Assembly (NCBI RefSeq): GCF_000376425.1 | Contig: NZ_AQWL01000001.1 | Coordinates: forward strand, 380,846-444,845 | Length of the DNA: 64,000 nucleotides | Direction: 5' to 3' | DNA from: Thiobacillus denitrificans DSM 12475 | GTDB taxonomy: Bacteria > Pseudomonadota > Gammaproteobacteria > Burkholderiales > Thiobacillaceae | Part shown: positions 44,901 to 53,683 of the stretch, one piece after another | How the letters are laid out: each line of letters opens with the position of its first letter | How positions within the stretch are numbered: the first letter of the stretch is position 1 | Program-made: the position numbers and the translations under genes | Notes under the pieces: generated by a model | Seen by the model: only the letters and a program-made list of their open reading frames with translations | The model's database searches: none | Told to the model about the DNA's origin: nothing

Positions 44901-45078
44901 CACCATGGACACCTACTGGGTGCCCGGCGTGAACCATCTTGGCACCTATGGCCGCTGGGCGTTTGCCGAGTTCACCGAGGTGTATCAGATCGAGGCCGAC
45001 TTCAAGGCCAAGGTCGAAAACGAGTTCAATAAAATGATCGAGTCCGCCGCAACGCAACCGGCGACAGGAAAGAAGTAA
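41995..45078 (+). CDS. res: Type III-like restriction endonuclease subunit (Res)
   Basis: A 1027-residue SF2 helicase-nuclease. The helicase has Walker A T-G-A-G-K-T-T (about 174-180), D-E-A-H (about 311-314), D-L-S-A-T-P (about 366) and V-I-G-R-A-L-R-R (about 645). A C-terminal PD-(D/E)xK nuclease is visible as L-P-D-F-V-V-L (about 932-938) and V-E-I-K-G-Y (about 953-958). ATP-driven translocation with cleavage is expected with the Mod partner, whose gene follows after 2 nt. Its sequence resembles a group of large restriction helicases in betaproteobacterial islands rather than EcoP15I Res closely. Confidence 0.88.
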   Translation: MSNPFFDHPILNSPYESPARHWELDDDGQPTQKTLETRRPAKFITPIPKPKKRKGAAKQEGFVFDDGAGLSTKEQQYDPTSIINEVRGYVDTWRSLPNSNQWQVTPETARLLQHWRHHKFNDIRPFFCQVEAVETAIWLTEVAPQSKHGKRVLDHLDAANKDANPELMRLALKLATGAGKTTVMAMIIAWQTINAVRHPASKNFTRGFLICAPGLTIKDRLRVLQPNDPNSYYKDRELLPGDMLDDMSRAKIVITNYHAFKMRERIELSKGGRQLLQGRTGEEPKTLETEGQMLQRVMPDLMGMKNILVINDEAHHCYREKPKDADEEALKGDEKKEAEKNNEAARLWITGLEAVNRKLGVARVMDLSATPFFLSGSGYAEGTLFPWTMSDFSLMDAIECGIVKLPRVPVAQNLTSPGEMPMFRDLWENLKEAKPRLPRGGRAVAGELDPLNLPTLLQTALQALYGHYEKTFNLWNEKGIKVPPCFIIVCQNTAISKLVYDFISGFQRKNDDGTTTLENGRLALFRNFDDTTGNPMPRPNTLLIDSEQLEAGDALDDNFRGMAADEIERFRREIVERARDARAGDNITDQELLREVMNTVGKHGQLGGSIRCVVSVSMLTEGWDANTVTHVLGLRAFGTQLLCEQVIGRALRRQSYELNDEGLFNVEYADVFGIPFDFTAKPVIAPPQPPRETVQVKAMRPERDALEIQFPRVEGYRVELPEERLDAKFSAESILELNQSLVGPTITVNAGLIGKPEDFNVKHLGDVRPSTVLFNLTQRLLYTKWRDPGEPPKLHLFGQLKRITKQWLDTCLVCKGETYPALLMYQALADMACNKITTAITAKFLDERPIKALLDAYNPTGSTKHVRFNTSKTDRWQTSSNSCHINWVVLDSDWEGEFCRVAESHPKVRAYVKNHGLGLEVPYRFGSEMRRYLPDFVVLVDDGHGPDDLLHIVVEIKGYRGEDAVEKKSTMDTYWVPGVNHLGTYGRWAFAEFTEVYQIEADFKAKVENEFNKMIESAATQPATGKK

Positions 45079-45080
45079 TC

Positions 45081-47888
45081 ATGGCCAAGAAACCCCCCAC
45101 TCTAAAATCCGTCGAATCCATCACGCACGACGAGGCCAAGCGCAAGAACATTCCTTCGGCCGAGCAGCAGTCTTTCATACAGAAAGAGCAAGAGACACCG
45201 AAGCAGATTCGCTACCCGCGCAACACCGACCTCGACCCACAGCTTGTCTGGCGCGGCAAGGATGAGCAGGACTGGAGCGACCTCGTTGTACACGCCCCAC
45301 CTCTATACATCCAAGAGAAGGTGCACCCCAAGGCGCTGATTGATGATCTGTTGCGTGCCACCAAGGAGCGCGAGCATGAAACGGGGCAGATCACAGCCGA
45401 CCTGTTCGCCGATTTCAACGGCATCCCCAAGGGCGTGGACAAGACTGAGTTCTACCAGCACGACCAGAACTGGACCAACCGCATGATCCTCGGCGATTCG
45501 CTCCAGGTCATGGCCAGCCTGGCCGAGCGCGAGGGTCTGCGCGGCAAGGTGCAGTGCATTTACTTTGATCCGCCCTACGGCATCAAATTCAACAGCAACT
45601 TCCAGTGGAGCACCACCAGCCGCGACGTGAAGGACGGCAAGGCCGACCACATCACCCGCGAACCGGAGCAGGTCAAAGCGTTCCGGGATACCTGGCGCGA
45701 CGGTATTCACAGCTACCTTACCTACTTACGTGACCGCCTCACCGTTGCCCGCGATTTGCTCACTGATTCCGGCTCGATCTTCGTGCAGATCGGCGATGAA
45801 AATGTCCACCGTGTTCGGGCGGTGATGGATGAGGTGTTCGGAGAGAATAATTTCTCTGGGATGATCCCGTTCTTCAAAACCAGTTCGCAGAGCACAACTG
45901 CTATCGCATCGGTTGTCGACTACGTGGTCGTGTATGCGAAGTCGATCGAGCATCAGAAGTTGCGTCGGGTTTTCCGCTTGAAACAACCGGGCGAGGTGGG
46001 TGCGAAGACATATACCAAGTTGATCTCTGCGGACTTCTCAGAGGTCCGCCCAATGACGGACGACGAAATCGCAAACCCCTCATCGATACCGCAGGGGTGG
46101 AAAATCTGCACTCTCGGGCCAATCTCATCTGCGGGCGCACAGTCAAACAGAGGCGCACCCTATCCTTTCAGAGGTGAATCAATTCCGTGTCCCTCTGGAC
46201 GCCATTGGAGCTACGATCCTTCCCCGAATGGCGACATGGATCGCCTTGGCCGAATCGGGAGACTTAGGCGATCCGGTAAGAGCCTCGCAACCGTGCTCCT
46301 CGCAGAGGACAACCCTGTTACTCCAATCGACAACGTCTGGCTCGATACCGGAACAGGATCATTCACTGAGGATCAGATTTACGTTGTCCAAACGGGTCAA
46401 AAGGTAGTCCAGCGATGCCTTTTGATGGCCACCGACCCCGGCGACCTCGTCCTCGATCCGACCTGTGGCTCCGGCACAACCGCCACAGTCGCCGAGCAAT
46501 GGGGCCGCCGCTGGATCACCATCGATACTTCGCGCGTGGCATTGGCGCTGGCCCGTGCCCGCATCATGGGCGCGCGCTATCCGTTTTACCTGCTGGCGGA
46601 CTCCCGCGAAGGCCAGCTCAAGGAATCAGAAGTCACTCGCGCCGCGCCGAGTTCACAACCTGTGCAGGGGGACATACGCCACGGCTTCGTCTATGAGCGC
46701 GTACCGCACATCACGCTCAAGTCCATCGCCAACAACGCCGAGGTCGATGTCATCTGGGAGCAGTGGCAGGCGAAGCTGGAGCCGTTGCGCGAGAAGCTGA
46801 ACGCCGCGCTCAAGAAGACTTGGCGGGAGTGGGGGATTCCGCGGGAGGCCGATGCCCAGTGGCCGGACGCGGTGAAGAAGCTGCACGCCGACTGGTGGCA
46901 GGCGCGCATCGCCCGGCAGCAGGAGATCGACAAATCCATCGCCGCCAAGGCCGAGTTTGAATACCTTTACGACAAGCCCTACGAAAACAAGAAGTGCGTC
47001 CGCGTGGCTGGCCCCTTCACCGTCGAGAGCCTCAGCCCTCACCGTATGCTCGGTGTGGATGAGAACGACGAGCTGATCGACACTCTCAAGCAAGACCGCG
47101 CCGACTACGTCGCCAAACAGTCATTCCCGCAGATGATTCTGGAGAACCTAAAGACTGCCGGGGTGCAGCAGGCGCACAAGGAAGACAGGATCACCTTCAC
47201 CGCACTCACCCCGTGGCCAGGGGAGGGGTCGGTCTGTGCAGAAGGGCGTTATATGGAAGGCGATACCGAAAAACGTGCCGGAATCTTCATCGGCCCTGAG
47301 TTTGGCACCGTGCTGCGTAGCGATCTGGTTGAAGCTGCCCGTGAGTGTGGTGATGCCGGTTTCGATGTGTTGATTGCCTGTGCCTTCAATTACGAGGCTC
47401 ATGCCACCGAGTTCAGCAAGCTGGGCCGCATTCCCGTGCTCAAGGCGCGCATGAATGCCGACCTGCACATGGCCGCTGATCTCAAGAATACCGGCAAGGG
47501 CAACCTCTTCGTCATCTTCGGCGAGCCGGATATTACCTTGCTGCCGCAAGACGACGGCAAGCTATGCGTGAAGGTGAACGGCGTGGATGTCTTCAAACCC
47601 CAAACCGGCGAAGTCATCAGCGACGGGGCGGATGGGATTGCTTGCTGGTTCATCGACACCGACTACAACGAGGAAAGTTTCTTCGTCCGCCACGCCTATT
47701 TCCTCGGTGCCAACGACCCCTACAGCGCGCTGAAAACCACGCTGAAGGCGGAGATCGATCAGGAAGCGTGGGCAACCTTGAACAGCGATACCTCGCGCCC
47801 ATTCGAGAAGCCCAAGTCCGGGCGGATTGCGGTGAAGGTCATCAATCATCTCGGGGATGAGGTGATGAAGGTATTTAGGGTGGCATGA
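45081..47888 (+). CDS. mod: Type III-like DNA methyltransferase (Mod)
   Basis: A 935-residue site-specific adenine methyltransferase of beta order: the catalytic D-P-P-Y-G (about 163-167) precedes the SAM motif D-P-T-C-G-S-G-T-T (about 455-463). Between them lies a presumed target-recognition region. The protein is longer than the roughly 650 residues of EcoP1/EcoP15 Mod, with about 450 residues after the SAM motif. That region may recognise DNA or contact the other operon products. It lies 2 nt after res and 4 nt before the next gene. Confidence 0.9.
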   Translation: MAKKPPTLKSVESITHDEAKRKNIPSAEQQSFIQKEQETPKQIRYPRNTDLDPQLVWRGKDEQDWSDLVVHAPPLYIQEKVHPKALIDDLLRATKEREHETGQITADLFADFNGIPKGVDKTEFYQHDQNWTNRMILGDSLQVMASLAEREGLRGKVQCIYFDPPYGIKFNSNFQWSTTSRDVKDGKADHITREPEQVKAFRDTWRDGIHSYLTYLRDRLTVARDLLTDSGSIFVQIGDENVHRVRAVMDEVFGENNFSGMIPFFKTSSQSTTAIASVVDYVVVYAKSIEHQKLRRVFRLKQPGEVGAKTYTKLISADFSEVRPMTDDEIANPSSIPQGWKICTLGPISSAGAQSNRGAPYPFRGESIPCPSGRHWSYDPSPNGDMDRLGRIGRLRRSGKSLATVLLAEDNPVTPIDNVWLDTGTGSFTEDQIYVVQTGQKVVQRCLLMATDPGDLVLDPTCGSGTTATVAEQWGRRWITIDTSRVALALARARIMGARYPFYLLADSREGQLKESEVTRAAPSSQPVQGDIRHGFVYERVPHITLKSIANNAEVDVIWEQWQAKLEPLREKLNAALKKTWREWGIPREADAQWPDAVKKLHADWWQARIARQQEIDKSIAAKAEFEYLYDKPYENKKCVRVAGPFTVESLSPHRMLGVDENDELIDTLKQDRADYVAKQSFPQMILENLKTAGVQQAHKEDRITFTALTPWPGEGSVCAEGRYMEGDTEKRAGIFIGPEFGTVLRSDLVEAARECGDAGFDVLIACAFNYEAHATEFSKLGRIPVLKARMNADLHMAADLKNTGKGNLFVIFGEPDITLLPQDDGKLCVKVNGVDVFKPQTGEVISDGADGIACWFIDTDYNEESFFVRHAYFLGANDPYSALKTTLKAEIDQEAWATLNSDTSRPFEKPKSGRIAVKVINHLGDEVMKVFRVA

Positions 47889-47892
47889 TCCT

Positions 47893-49044
47893 ATGGCACT
47901 TGACCTGAGCAAGCTGGCACGGAGCCACGATTTCGATCTGGCGACCGAAGCATTAGGAACAATTCAGTGCGGATCGCTGTCGCTCAAAATCTTTGCCGAC
48001 GTTGAGAAATGTGTAAAAAAGCCTGGCAGCGATGCTGCTGATATCGCCAGGCAGATACTGGGCATGGTTGGCAGAAAGGCCATTCTTGGTGCAGACGACG
48101 CCGAACCACAGGCAATTGACCTGACGGAGGAGGACATTCGGCAGGTCAGCGATCTTGAGATCGAACGGTTCGCTCAGGAGTTTGTTACTCACAACGAGTG
48201 GCTAAAGCATTACTACGATGACGAGTCACGAAAGACCAGCACGAATGAGAAGGGCGAACAGATTACTTCTTACGTGCCGAAAGTTGCAGATATCCTCAAA
48301 GACGAAAACGAGACTGCTAGTCAATACTTGATCCGTGTACTTGATCGTTACTTTGACGGGCAAAGTGCACGCATGAAAAATCTGCTGGGCTCCGGAGTTT
48401 CGGCTTCAAGCAGGCTGCTGGAAGAGTACAAGAAGCTTGTGGAGCCGCTATCAACCCGTTTCAGCAAAGGCATATTCAACGATTCGGCTCTTGAGTCAAT
48501 GCGGCGGAATCTCAGTATGTCCGACCAGCTTCAAGACACGATCAAGGCATTCAAGCAGAGCACGCTTGATCACGACATTGCACGGGCTTCAATCGAGCCT
48601 GATCTGCTGCAGATTCGTCCGCTATCGATCCCCGACAATCCGCTCATCGAAACAAATCGGCGGTTGGGGGCAGTGCTGGATCAAATGCAGGAAATGCGCC
48701 CATTGGTGGCGCAGTCTGCCGAACTTATCCGCAACATGAACGATACGGCTTTGAAGATGCAAGCCAGCTTCATGATCAATGCGCGTTCTGCTCAAAGGTA
48801 TGCGCTGGTCGCTATCGTAATCGCGACTCTTGGCCTTGTGGCTTCGTCGATCTTTTCTTGGCTAAGTTATATTGATGGAAAACAGCAGTCCGAAAAAAAC
48901 AATACACAGACTAAGCTCTTCGAGACGCAGATTCGGAATCTTATTTCCGCTCAGGATAAGGATCGCGCCGTGCTTGTGGACGCAATGAAAGAAGCTCGGC
49001 AATCGACCGATGTGCCCAAGAGGGAAGCAGGGAAGGCGAAGTGA
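47893..49044 (+). CDS. Coiled-coil/membrane protein of the restriction operon, unknown
   Basis: A 383-residue protein with a mostly helical cytoplasmic body, one transmembrane helix at about 302-326 (A-L-V-A-I-V-I-A-T-L-G-L-V-A) and a charged C-terminal helix. It has no signal peptide, enzyme motif or cysteine cluster. It is co-translated with the Mod gene (4-nt gap) and with the helicase gene (ATGA overlap), so it is very likely part of the same system, perhaps tethering it to the membrane or sensing infection. No family recognised. Confidence 0.7.
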   Translation: MALDLSKLARSHDFDLATEALGTIQCGSLSLKIFADVEKCVKKPGSDAADIARQILGMVGRKAILGADDAEPQAIDLTEEDIRQVSDLEIERFAQEFVTHNEWLKHYYDDESRKTSTNEKGEQITSYVPKVADILKDENETASQYLIRVLDRYFDGQSARMKNLLGSGVSASSRLLEEYKKLVEPLSTRFSKGIFNDSALESMRRNLSMSDQLQDTIKAFKQSTLDHDIARASIEPDLLQIRPLSIPDNPLIETNRRLGAVLDQMQEMRPLVAQSAELIRNMNDTALKMQASFMINARSAQRYALVAIVIATLGLVASSIFSWLSYIDGKQQSEKNNTQTKLFETQIRNLISAQDKDRAVLVDAMKEARQSTDVPKREAGKAK

Positions 49045-51134
49045 TGAACTTCCTCATCGCCGACACCTTCACCGATAGCCTCGCTCGACTGACTGGTGAG
49101 GAGCAGAAGGCCGTCAAGACGACAGCATTCGACCTGCAGCTGAACCCGGCTAACCCGGGAATGAGTTTCCACAAACTGGACAAGGCGAAAGACCCGCATT
49201 TTTGGTCAGTTCGGGTCAGCAGCGACATCCGACTCATCGTACACAAGAACGATGCGAGCCTGCTGCTCTGCTACGTGGATCACCACGACAAGGCGTATGA
49301 CTGGGCGGAACGCCGCAAGCTGGAAACCCACCCGAAAACGGGCGCGGCCCAGCTGGTCGAGATACGTGAGACCGTCAAGGAAATTGTGGTCCCGGTTTAT
49401 GTGCAGGCGGAGCTAACGCTGGCGCCAGAGCCTGCGCCCGCTTTGAAACCACTTTTCACCGGCAGGTCCGATGATGAACTGCTCGGCTACGGTGTCCCCG
49501 CTGAATGGCTGGACGATGTCAAAAACGCAACTGAGGATACGCTGCTGATCCTGTGCGACCACCTGCCTGCCGAGGCGGCTGAGGCGCTGCTGGAATTGGC
49601 AACGGGTGGCAAGCCCCGCATTCCCCAACCTGCGGTGGCAGCGGAGAGCCCCTTCGATCACCCCGATGCCCAGCGCCGCTTCCGCGTGATGACCAATGTG
49701 GATGAATTGCAGCGCGCGCTCGATTTCCCATGGGAAAAGTGGACCGTTTTCCTGCATCCCGAACAACGGCAATGGGTGGAGCGCGACTACAGCGGGCCTG
49801 CGCGCGTATCCGGCTCGGCCGGTACCGGCAAGACAATTGTCGCTTTGCACCGTGCAGCGCATCTGGCTCGCACCCATCCAGACGCCCGTGTTCTCCTGAC
49901 GACCTTTTCCGACACGCTGGCGAGTTCGCTGCATACCAAACTGAAGCGCTTGTTGGGCAATGAGCCGCGCCTGGCGGAGCGCATAGATGTTCATTCACTT
50001 AACGCTATCGGTCTTCGGCTCTACAAGGCGCACATCGGGCCGACAACGATCGCCAGCCGCGAGATTGTCCGTGAGTTGCTGAATGAAGCTGCCAATGCCG
50101 TGGGTGGCCACAAATTTGGTCTGCATTTCATCCTGACGGAATGGGAGCAGATCGTCGATGCATGGCAATTGGATAGCTGGGAGGGATACCGCGATGTTGC
50201 GCGCCTTGGCCGTAAGACAAGGCTACCCGAAGCGCAGCGCGTGGTGTTGTGGTCTATCTTCGAGCGCGTTCGGGCAGGGTTGCGTGATCGCAAGCTGATC
50301 ACGCACGCGGAGCTTTTTACCGCCCTGGCGGCCGCGATTTCAGCGAACAAGAATGTGGTATTCGACTTTGCCGTCGTCGATGAAGCGCAGGACATCAGCG
50401 TGGCTCACCTCAGATTCTTTGCTGCATTGGGCGGCGGTCGACCCAACGCACTCTTCTTTGCCGGCGACCTTGGGCAGCGCATCTTCCAGCAGCCCTTTTC
50501 ATGGAAAGCCCTTGGCGTAGACATCCGGGGCCGTTCGCGCACCTTGCGCGTCAATTACCGTACCTCCCACCAAATCCGCTCGCAGGCAGATCGGCTGCTC
50601 GGCCCGGTAGTCACCGACGTGGATGACAACAGCGAAATCCGCAGCGACACCGTTTCGGTATTCAATGGCCCACCACCGGTAATTCGTACCTTCAAGGATG
50701 AGGGCGAGGAAATCAATGCTGTCGGCCACTGGATTTTGGAACAGGCCAAGGCGGGTGTACTACCGCATGAGTTTGGCGTGTTCGTCCGCTCCGAAGCGCA
50801 ACTGGAACGGGCGCAGGCAGCAGTGGCGGCAGCTGGTGTGCCATTCAAGGTACTGGATGAACACGTCGAGACGCTCAGCGGTCATGTCTCAATCTGCACC
50901 ATGCACCTCGCCAAGGGGCTGGAATTCCGTGCTGTGGCCGTGATGGCCTGCGACGACGAAGTCATTCCCTTGCAGGAGCGCGTCGAGACGGTCGGCGACG
51001 ATGCCGATCTGCAAGAGGTTTACGACACTGAACGTCACCTGCTCTATGTCGCCTGCACGCGAGCGAGGGATCATTTGCTGGTAACGGGTGTCGAGCCAGC
51101 ATCGGAGTTTCTTGATGACATGCGGGTTGAATAG
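49041..51134 (+). CDS. RelE-like domain fused to UvrD/Rep-type helicase
   Basis: A 697-residue fusion. The first 85 residues resemble a RelE/ParE toxin fold (A-D-T-F-T-D-S-L-A-R-L ... F-W-S-V-R-V-S-S-D-I-R-L-I-V-H). An SF1 helicase follows: Walker A G-S-A-G-T-G-K-T (about 258-265), V-V-D-E-A-Q-D (about 444-450), L-R-V-N-Y-R-T-S, C-T-M-H-L-A-K-G-L-E-F and Y-V-A-C-T-R-A-R. It lacks the 2B insertion size of full UvrD. It ends the four-gene restriction operon. The fusion form is known from other bacteria; its action here is inferred as DNA unwinding in defence. Confidence 0.85.
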   Translation: MMNFLIADTFTDSLARLTGEEQKAVKTTAFDLQLNPANPGMSFHKLDKAKDPHFWSVRVSSDIRLIVHKNDASLLLCYVDHHDKAYDWAERRKLETHPKTGAAQLVEIRETVKEIVVPVYVQAELTLAPEPAPALKPLFTGRSDDELLGYGVPAEWLDDVKNATEDTLLILCDHLPAEAAEALLELATGGKPRIPQPAVAAESPFDHPDAQRRFRVMTNVDELQRALDFPWEKWTVFLHPEQRQWVERDYSGPARVSGSAGTGKTIVALHRAAHLARTHPDARVLLTTFSDTLASSLHTKLKRLLGNEPRLAERIDVHSLNAIGLRLYKAHIGPTTIASREIVRELLNEAANAVGGHKFGLHFILTEWEQIVDAWQLDSWEGYRDVARLGRKTRLPEAQRVVLWSIFERVRAGLRDRKLITHAELFTALAAAISANKNVVFDFAVVDEAQDISVAHLRFFAALGGGRPNALFFAGDLGQRIFQQPFSWKALGVDIRGRSRTLRVNYRTSHQIRSQADRLLGPVVTDVDDNSEIRSDTVSVFNGPPPVIRTFKDEGEEINAVGHWILEQAKAGVLPHEFGVFVRSEAQLERAQAAVAAAGVPFKVLDEHVETLSGHVSICTMHLAKGLEFRAVAVMACDDEVIPLQERVETVGDDADLQEVYDTERHLLYVACTRARDHLLVTGVEPASEFLDDMRVE

Positions 51135-51265
51135 TAATACGTACTGCGAAACTCTCAAGCCGACTTGGTTTTTAGCGGGATCTGGACTGGATGCACAGAC
51201 GGACACTACCGCGTGGAGGCAGTGTCCGCCTCGCTTACCATTGATATGGGAAGCGTAATATTTAC

Positions 51266-51553
51266 TTACTTCTTCTTGGTGCCGTTTACCGCAGCCTTCA
51301 GAGTTGCGCCCGCCTTGAATGCTGGGACCTTGGCCGCTTTGATCTTTAGCGCTTCACCCGTCTTGGGGTTGCGGCCGGTGCGTGCGGCGCGTTTGCGCAC
51401 TTCAAATGTCCCAAAACCAACCAGCGAGAGGGAGTCGCCCTTTTTCAGGGTGTCCGAGATGATGTCTATCATCGCGCCGACGTTACGCTCAGCATCCGCC
51501 TTGGTGGATTCGGTCTTGGCGGCCAGTGCATCGATGAGTTCTTTTCTGTTCAT
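51266..51553 (-). CDS. HU-type DNA-binding protein
   Basis: A 95-residue DNABII protein: M-N-R-K-E-L-I-D-A-L-A start, G-F-G-T-F-E-V-R and the arm G-R-N-P-K-T-G-E, with a lysine-rich C-terminus. The start at 51553 gives the normal HU length; an upstream extension exists but has no family match. Being carried on the element next to cargo, it may act as a local nucleoid protein or a relaxosome or recombination helper rather than the housekeeping HU. Confidence 0.88.
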   Translation of the reverse strand: MNRKELIDALAAKTESTKADAERNVGAMIDIISDTLKKGDSLSLVGFGTFEVRKRAARTGRNPKTGEALKIKAAKVPAFKAGATLKAAVNGTKKK

Positions 51554-51739
51554 GTTTAAAGCGCCCTTTGGTGTGTTTGTAAAAGTCCGGTAGGGATTAT
51601 TGTGAATACGCAGTCTGCTGACAATGCCCAATTTCTGTGAATGCATTCATTGGCAACGCGTACGTCGCAGCCAGCCGCATGGGCTGGCTGCACATGCTTT
51701 GCTGGAAACAGCAACCACCGTTTCCATATTAGCCTACGT

Positions 51740-53683
51740 CTACCGTCCACGCTGCCGCCCCAGCTCCCACGTAACCGATGCCCCCCGCACGATGGCCGAT
51801 ACCTGCTGCCCCAGCCGCTGTTCCACCACCGGCTTCCACGGCACCAGGCTGAAACCCATGCCGTCGTCCAGCATCGCGAAGCGACCGCTGGCGAGCTGGA
51901 CTGAGCGGCGGTAGATGCCGTTTGCGCGCTCGCCTTCGCGCAGCGGGCGATGGAGTAGCCCGGTCTGGTGCTGGATCACTTTGCCCACCTCAGCCAATTC
52001 CCGGTCGCGCAAGGTGGCTAACAGGTTGCGCGCTAAAACCACGCGCGAGCCGCGCCGTTTGGCCAGGCCCTGCTCGACGAGAAAATCCCTCCGGTCCTGC
52101 AACGCACCACGCACCTCGGCACCGAAGCCCTGCGGCGACAGATTCCTGGTATCACCCACCATTTGATGATCCAGCCATGTCGCACCCTGGGCGCGCACTT
52201 GCTGTTCGATAGGCAGGTGCGAGCGCAATTCGATGATGCCATCCGCGGCCCGCTGCGCATCGTGCGCTTGAGTGCGTGACAAGAAGTCAGGCGGTACGCG
52301 CCAAACGCCATCGACCATGCGCTCCACGATCCCGGAGCGGCGCAGCGCTTCGAGTCGGCGCACATGGGCATCGACCCCAGCTTGTGGGTCTGCGACGCCT
52401 TCCTGTCGAAGCTGCACAAGATGGTCAACGCTGCGGTAAAGTCCGTCACGCACGATGCCCGCGATGTTGCGATCTACTGATCGTTCCCGTCCGGCAGATT
52501 TCATTTCCACGATGCCACCCACCGGCAGTGCTGCCAGGTCAGCGCCGACCGGCAGACGAACATAGTGTGCATGGCCATCAATGCCATCAACCACCAGATA
52601 ACCCCGATCATTAAGCTCGTCGGCCAGGCCTTTGGCGGCGATGCGGCCGATGACGGGTCTTGTTGGTTCCATTTCCAGTACACACTCCCGCTGCTGTCCC
52701 CGCAAGGCCTTGTGCATCGTGCGCAGGATGTCGCCGCGCTCTCCCATGGTGGTCAATGTCTGTTGCATGTTCGGGGATAGCTGCCAGTGGTTCGCATCGA
52801 TTCGCCCGGCCAGCTCCATCGCTTCCAGCCGCTGCAGCCGGGCACGAAGGAGGGTCTGGCGCGGGCGGTCGTTGGGTTGCAGGGTCAGGTCCACCCTGTC
52901 CAGTGTGGCGTGCCGCAACAGCGCCCGGTCCAGGCTCGTCAGCCGCACCTCTTCAACCTCCCGCAGCAGCCCCTGCCGGATTTCCAGTTCGCTGCGCGGC
53001 CCCAACCATTCGGTCGCCAGTTCGCTGGCGCGCGTGCGCATGCCGTGCGCCATATAGTCCGGCGCGATCACCAGATCCTGACCATTGGCCGCGCGCCCGC
53101 GCAGCACGATGTGCATGTGCGGGTTGTCCGTATCCCAGTGATCGACGGCCACCCAGTCCAGCCGGGTTTCCAGGTCGGTGGCCATGCGCCGCATGAACTC
53201 GCGCGTGTAACCGCGCAGGTCTTCCAGCTCTCCGGCATCCTCCACCGAGACGATGAAACGGAACTGGTGGCGGTCGCCCTTGCCACGTTCCTCGAAGGCC
53301 TTTAGGTCGGCCGTGTCGGTCTCGGGGCCGTAGGCCTGTCCTCGCTCTCCATCACGCGTCACTCCATCGCGCTCGATGTATCGCAGGTGTGTGGACACGG
53401 ACTGGGCGCCAGCCTTTTTCAGCATCACATAACGGGACTTGATGACCACGCGACGCGCGTCGGCTCCAAGCCTGTTGCACGCCAACCCGGCGGCCACGCG
53501 GCCGCGTCCGAAGGTCGATGCGAAATGCGCTCCGCGCGCGCCCGAAGCCTTCGCACCCGCCTTTGAGACCTGCTTCAGGACCTGCGAGACAAAGCGCTGT
53601 GTGCGCTGGCCGCTTTGTGATCCATCCGGGCGTTTTGGCGCCCCCGGCTTGATGCGCAAACGCTCATCGTCACGCGTGGCCAT
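51740..53683 (-). CDS. Relaxase / mobilization nuclease (DUF3363, RlxS-type)
   Basis: A 647-residue relaxase that nicks oriT and leads the transferred strand. The N-terminal part has T-H-L-R-Y-I-E-R-D-G, a conserved tyrosine region, and the metal motif H-W-D-T-D-N-P-H-M-H-I-V-L-R-G at about 195-209. The C-terminal half is the DUF3363 region. Start at 53683 excludes an upstream extension with no homology. Its place next to traF, DUF2840 and parA is the Tn4371-family order. Confidence 0.9.
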   Translation of the reverse strand: MATRDDERLRIKPGAPKRPDGSQSGQRTQRFVSQVLKQVSKAGAKASGARGAHFASTFGRGRVAAGLACNRLGADARRVVIKSRYVMLKKAGAQSVSTHLRYIERDGVTRDGERGQAYGPETDTADLKAFEERGKGDRHQFRFIVSVEDAGELEDLRGYTREFMRRMATDLETRLDWVAVDHWDTDNPHMHIVLRGRAANGQDLVIAPDYMAHGMRTRASELATEWLGPRSELEIRQGLLREVEEVRLTSLDRALLRHATLDRVDLTLQPNDRPRQTLLRARLQRLEAMELAGRIDANHWQLSPNMQQTLTTMGERGDILRTMHKALRGQQRECVLEMEPTRPVIGRIAAKGLADELNDRGYLVVDGIDGHAHYVRLPVGADLAALPVGGIVEMKSAGRERSVDRNIAGIVRDGLYRSVDHLVQLRQEGVADPQAGVDAHVRRLEALRRSGIVERMVDGVWRVPPDFLSRTQAHDAQRAADGIIELRSHLPIEQQVRAQGATWLDHQMVGDTRNLSPQGFGAEVRGALQDRRDFLVEQGLAKRRGSRVVLARNLLATLRDRELAEVGKVIQHQTGLLHRPLREGERANGIYRRSVQLASGRFAMLDDGMGFSLVPWKPVVEQRLGQQVSAIVRGASVTWELGRQRGR

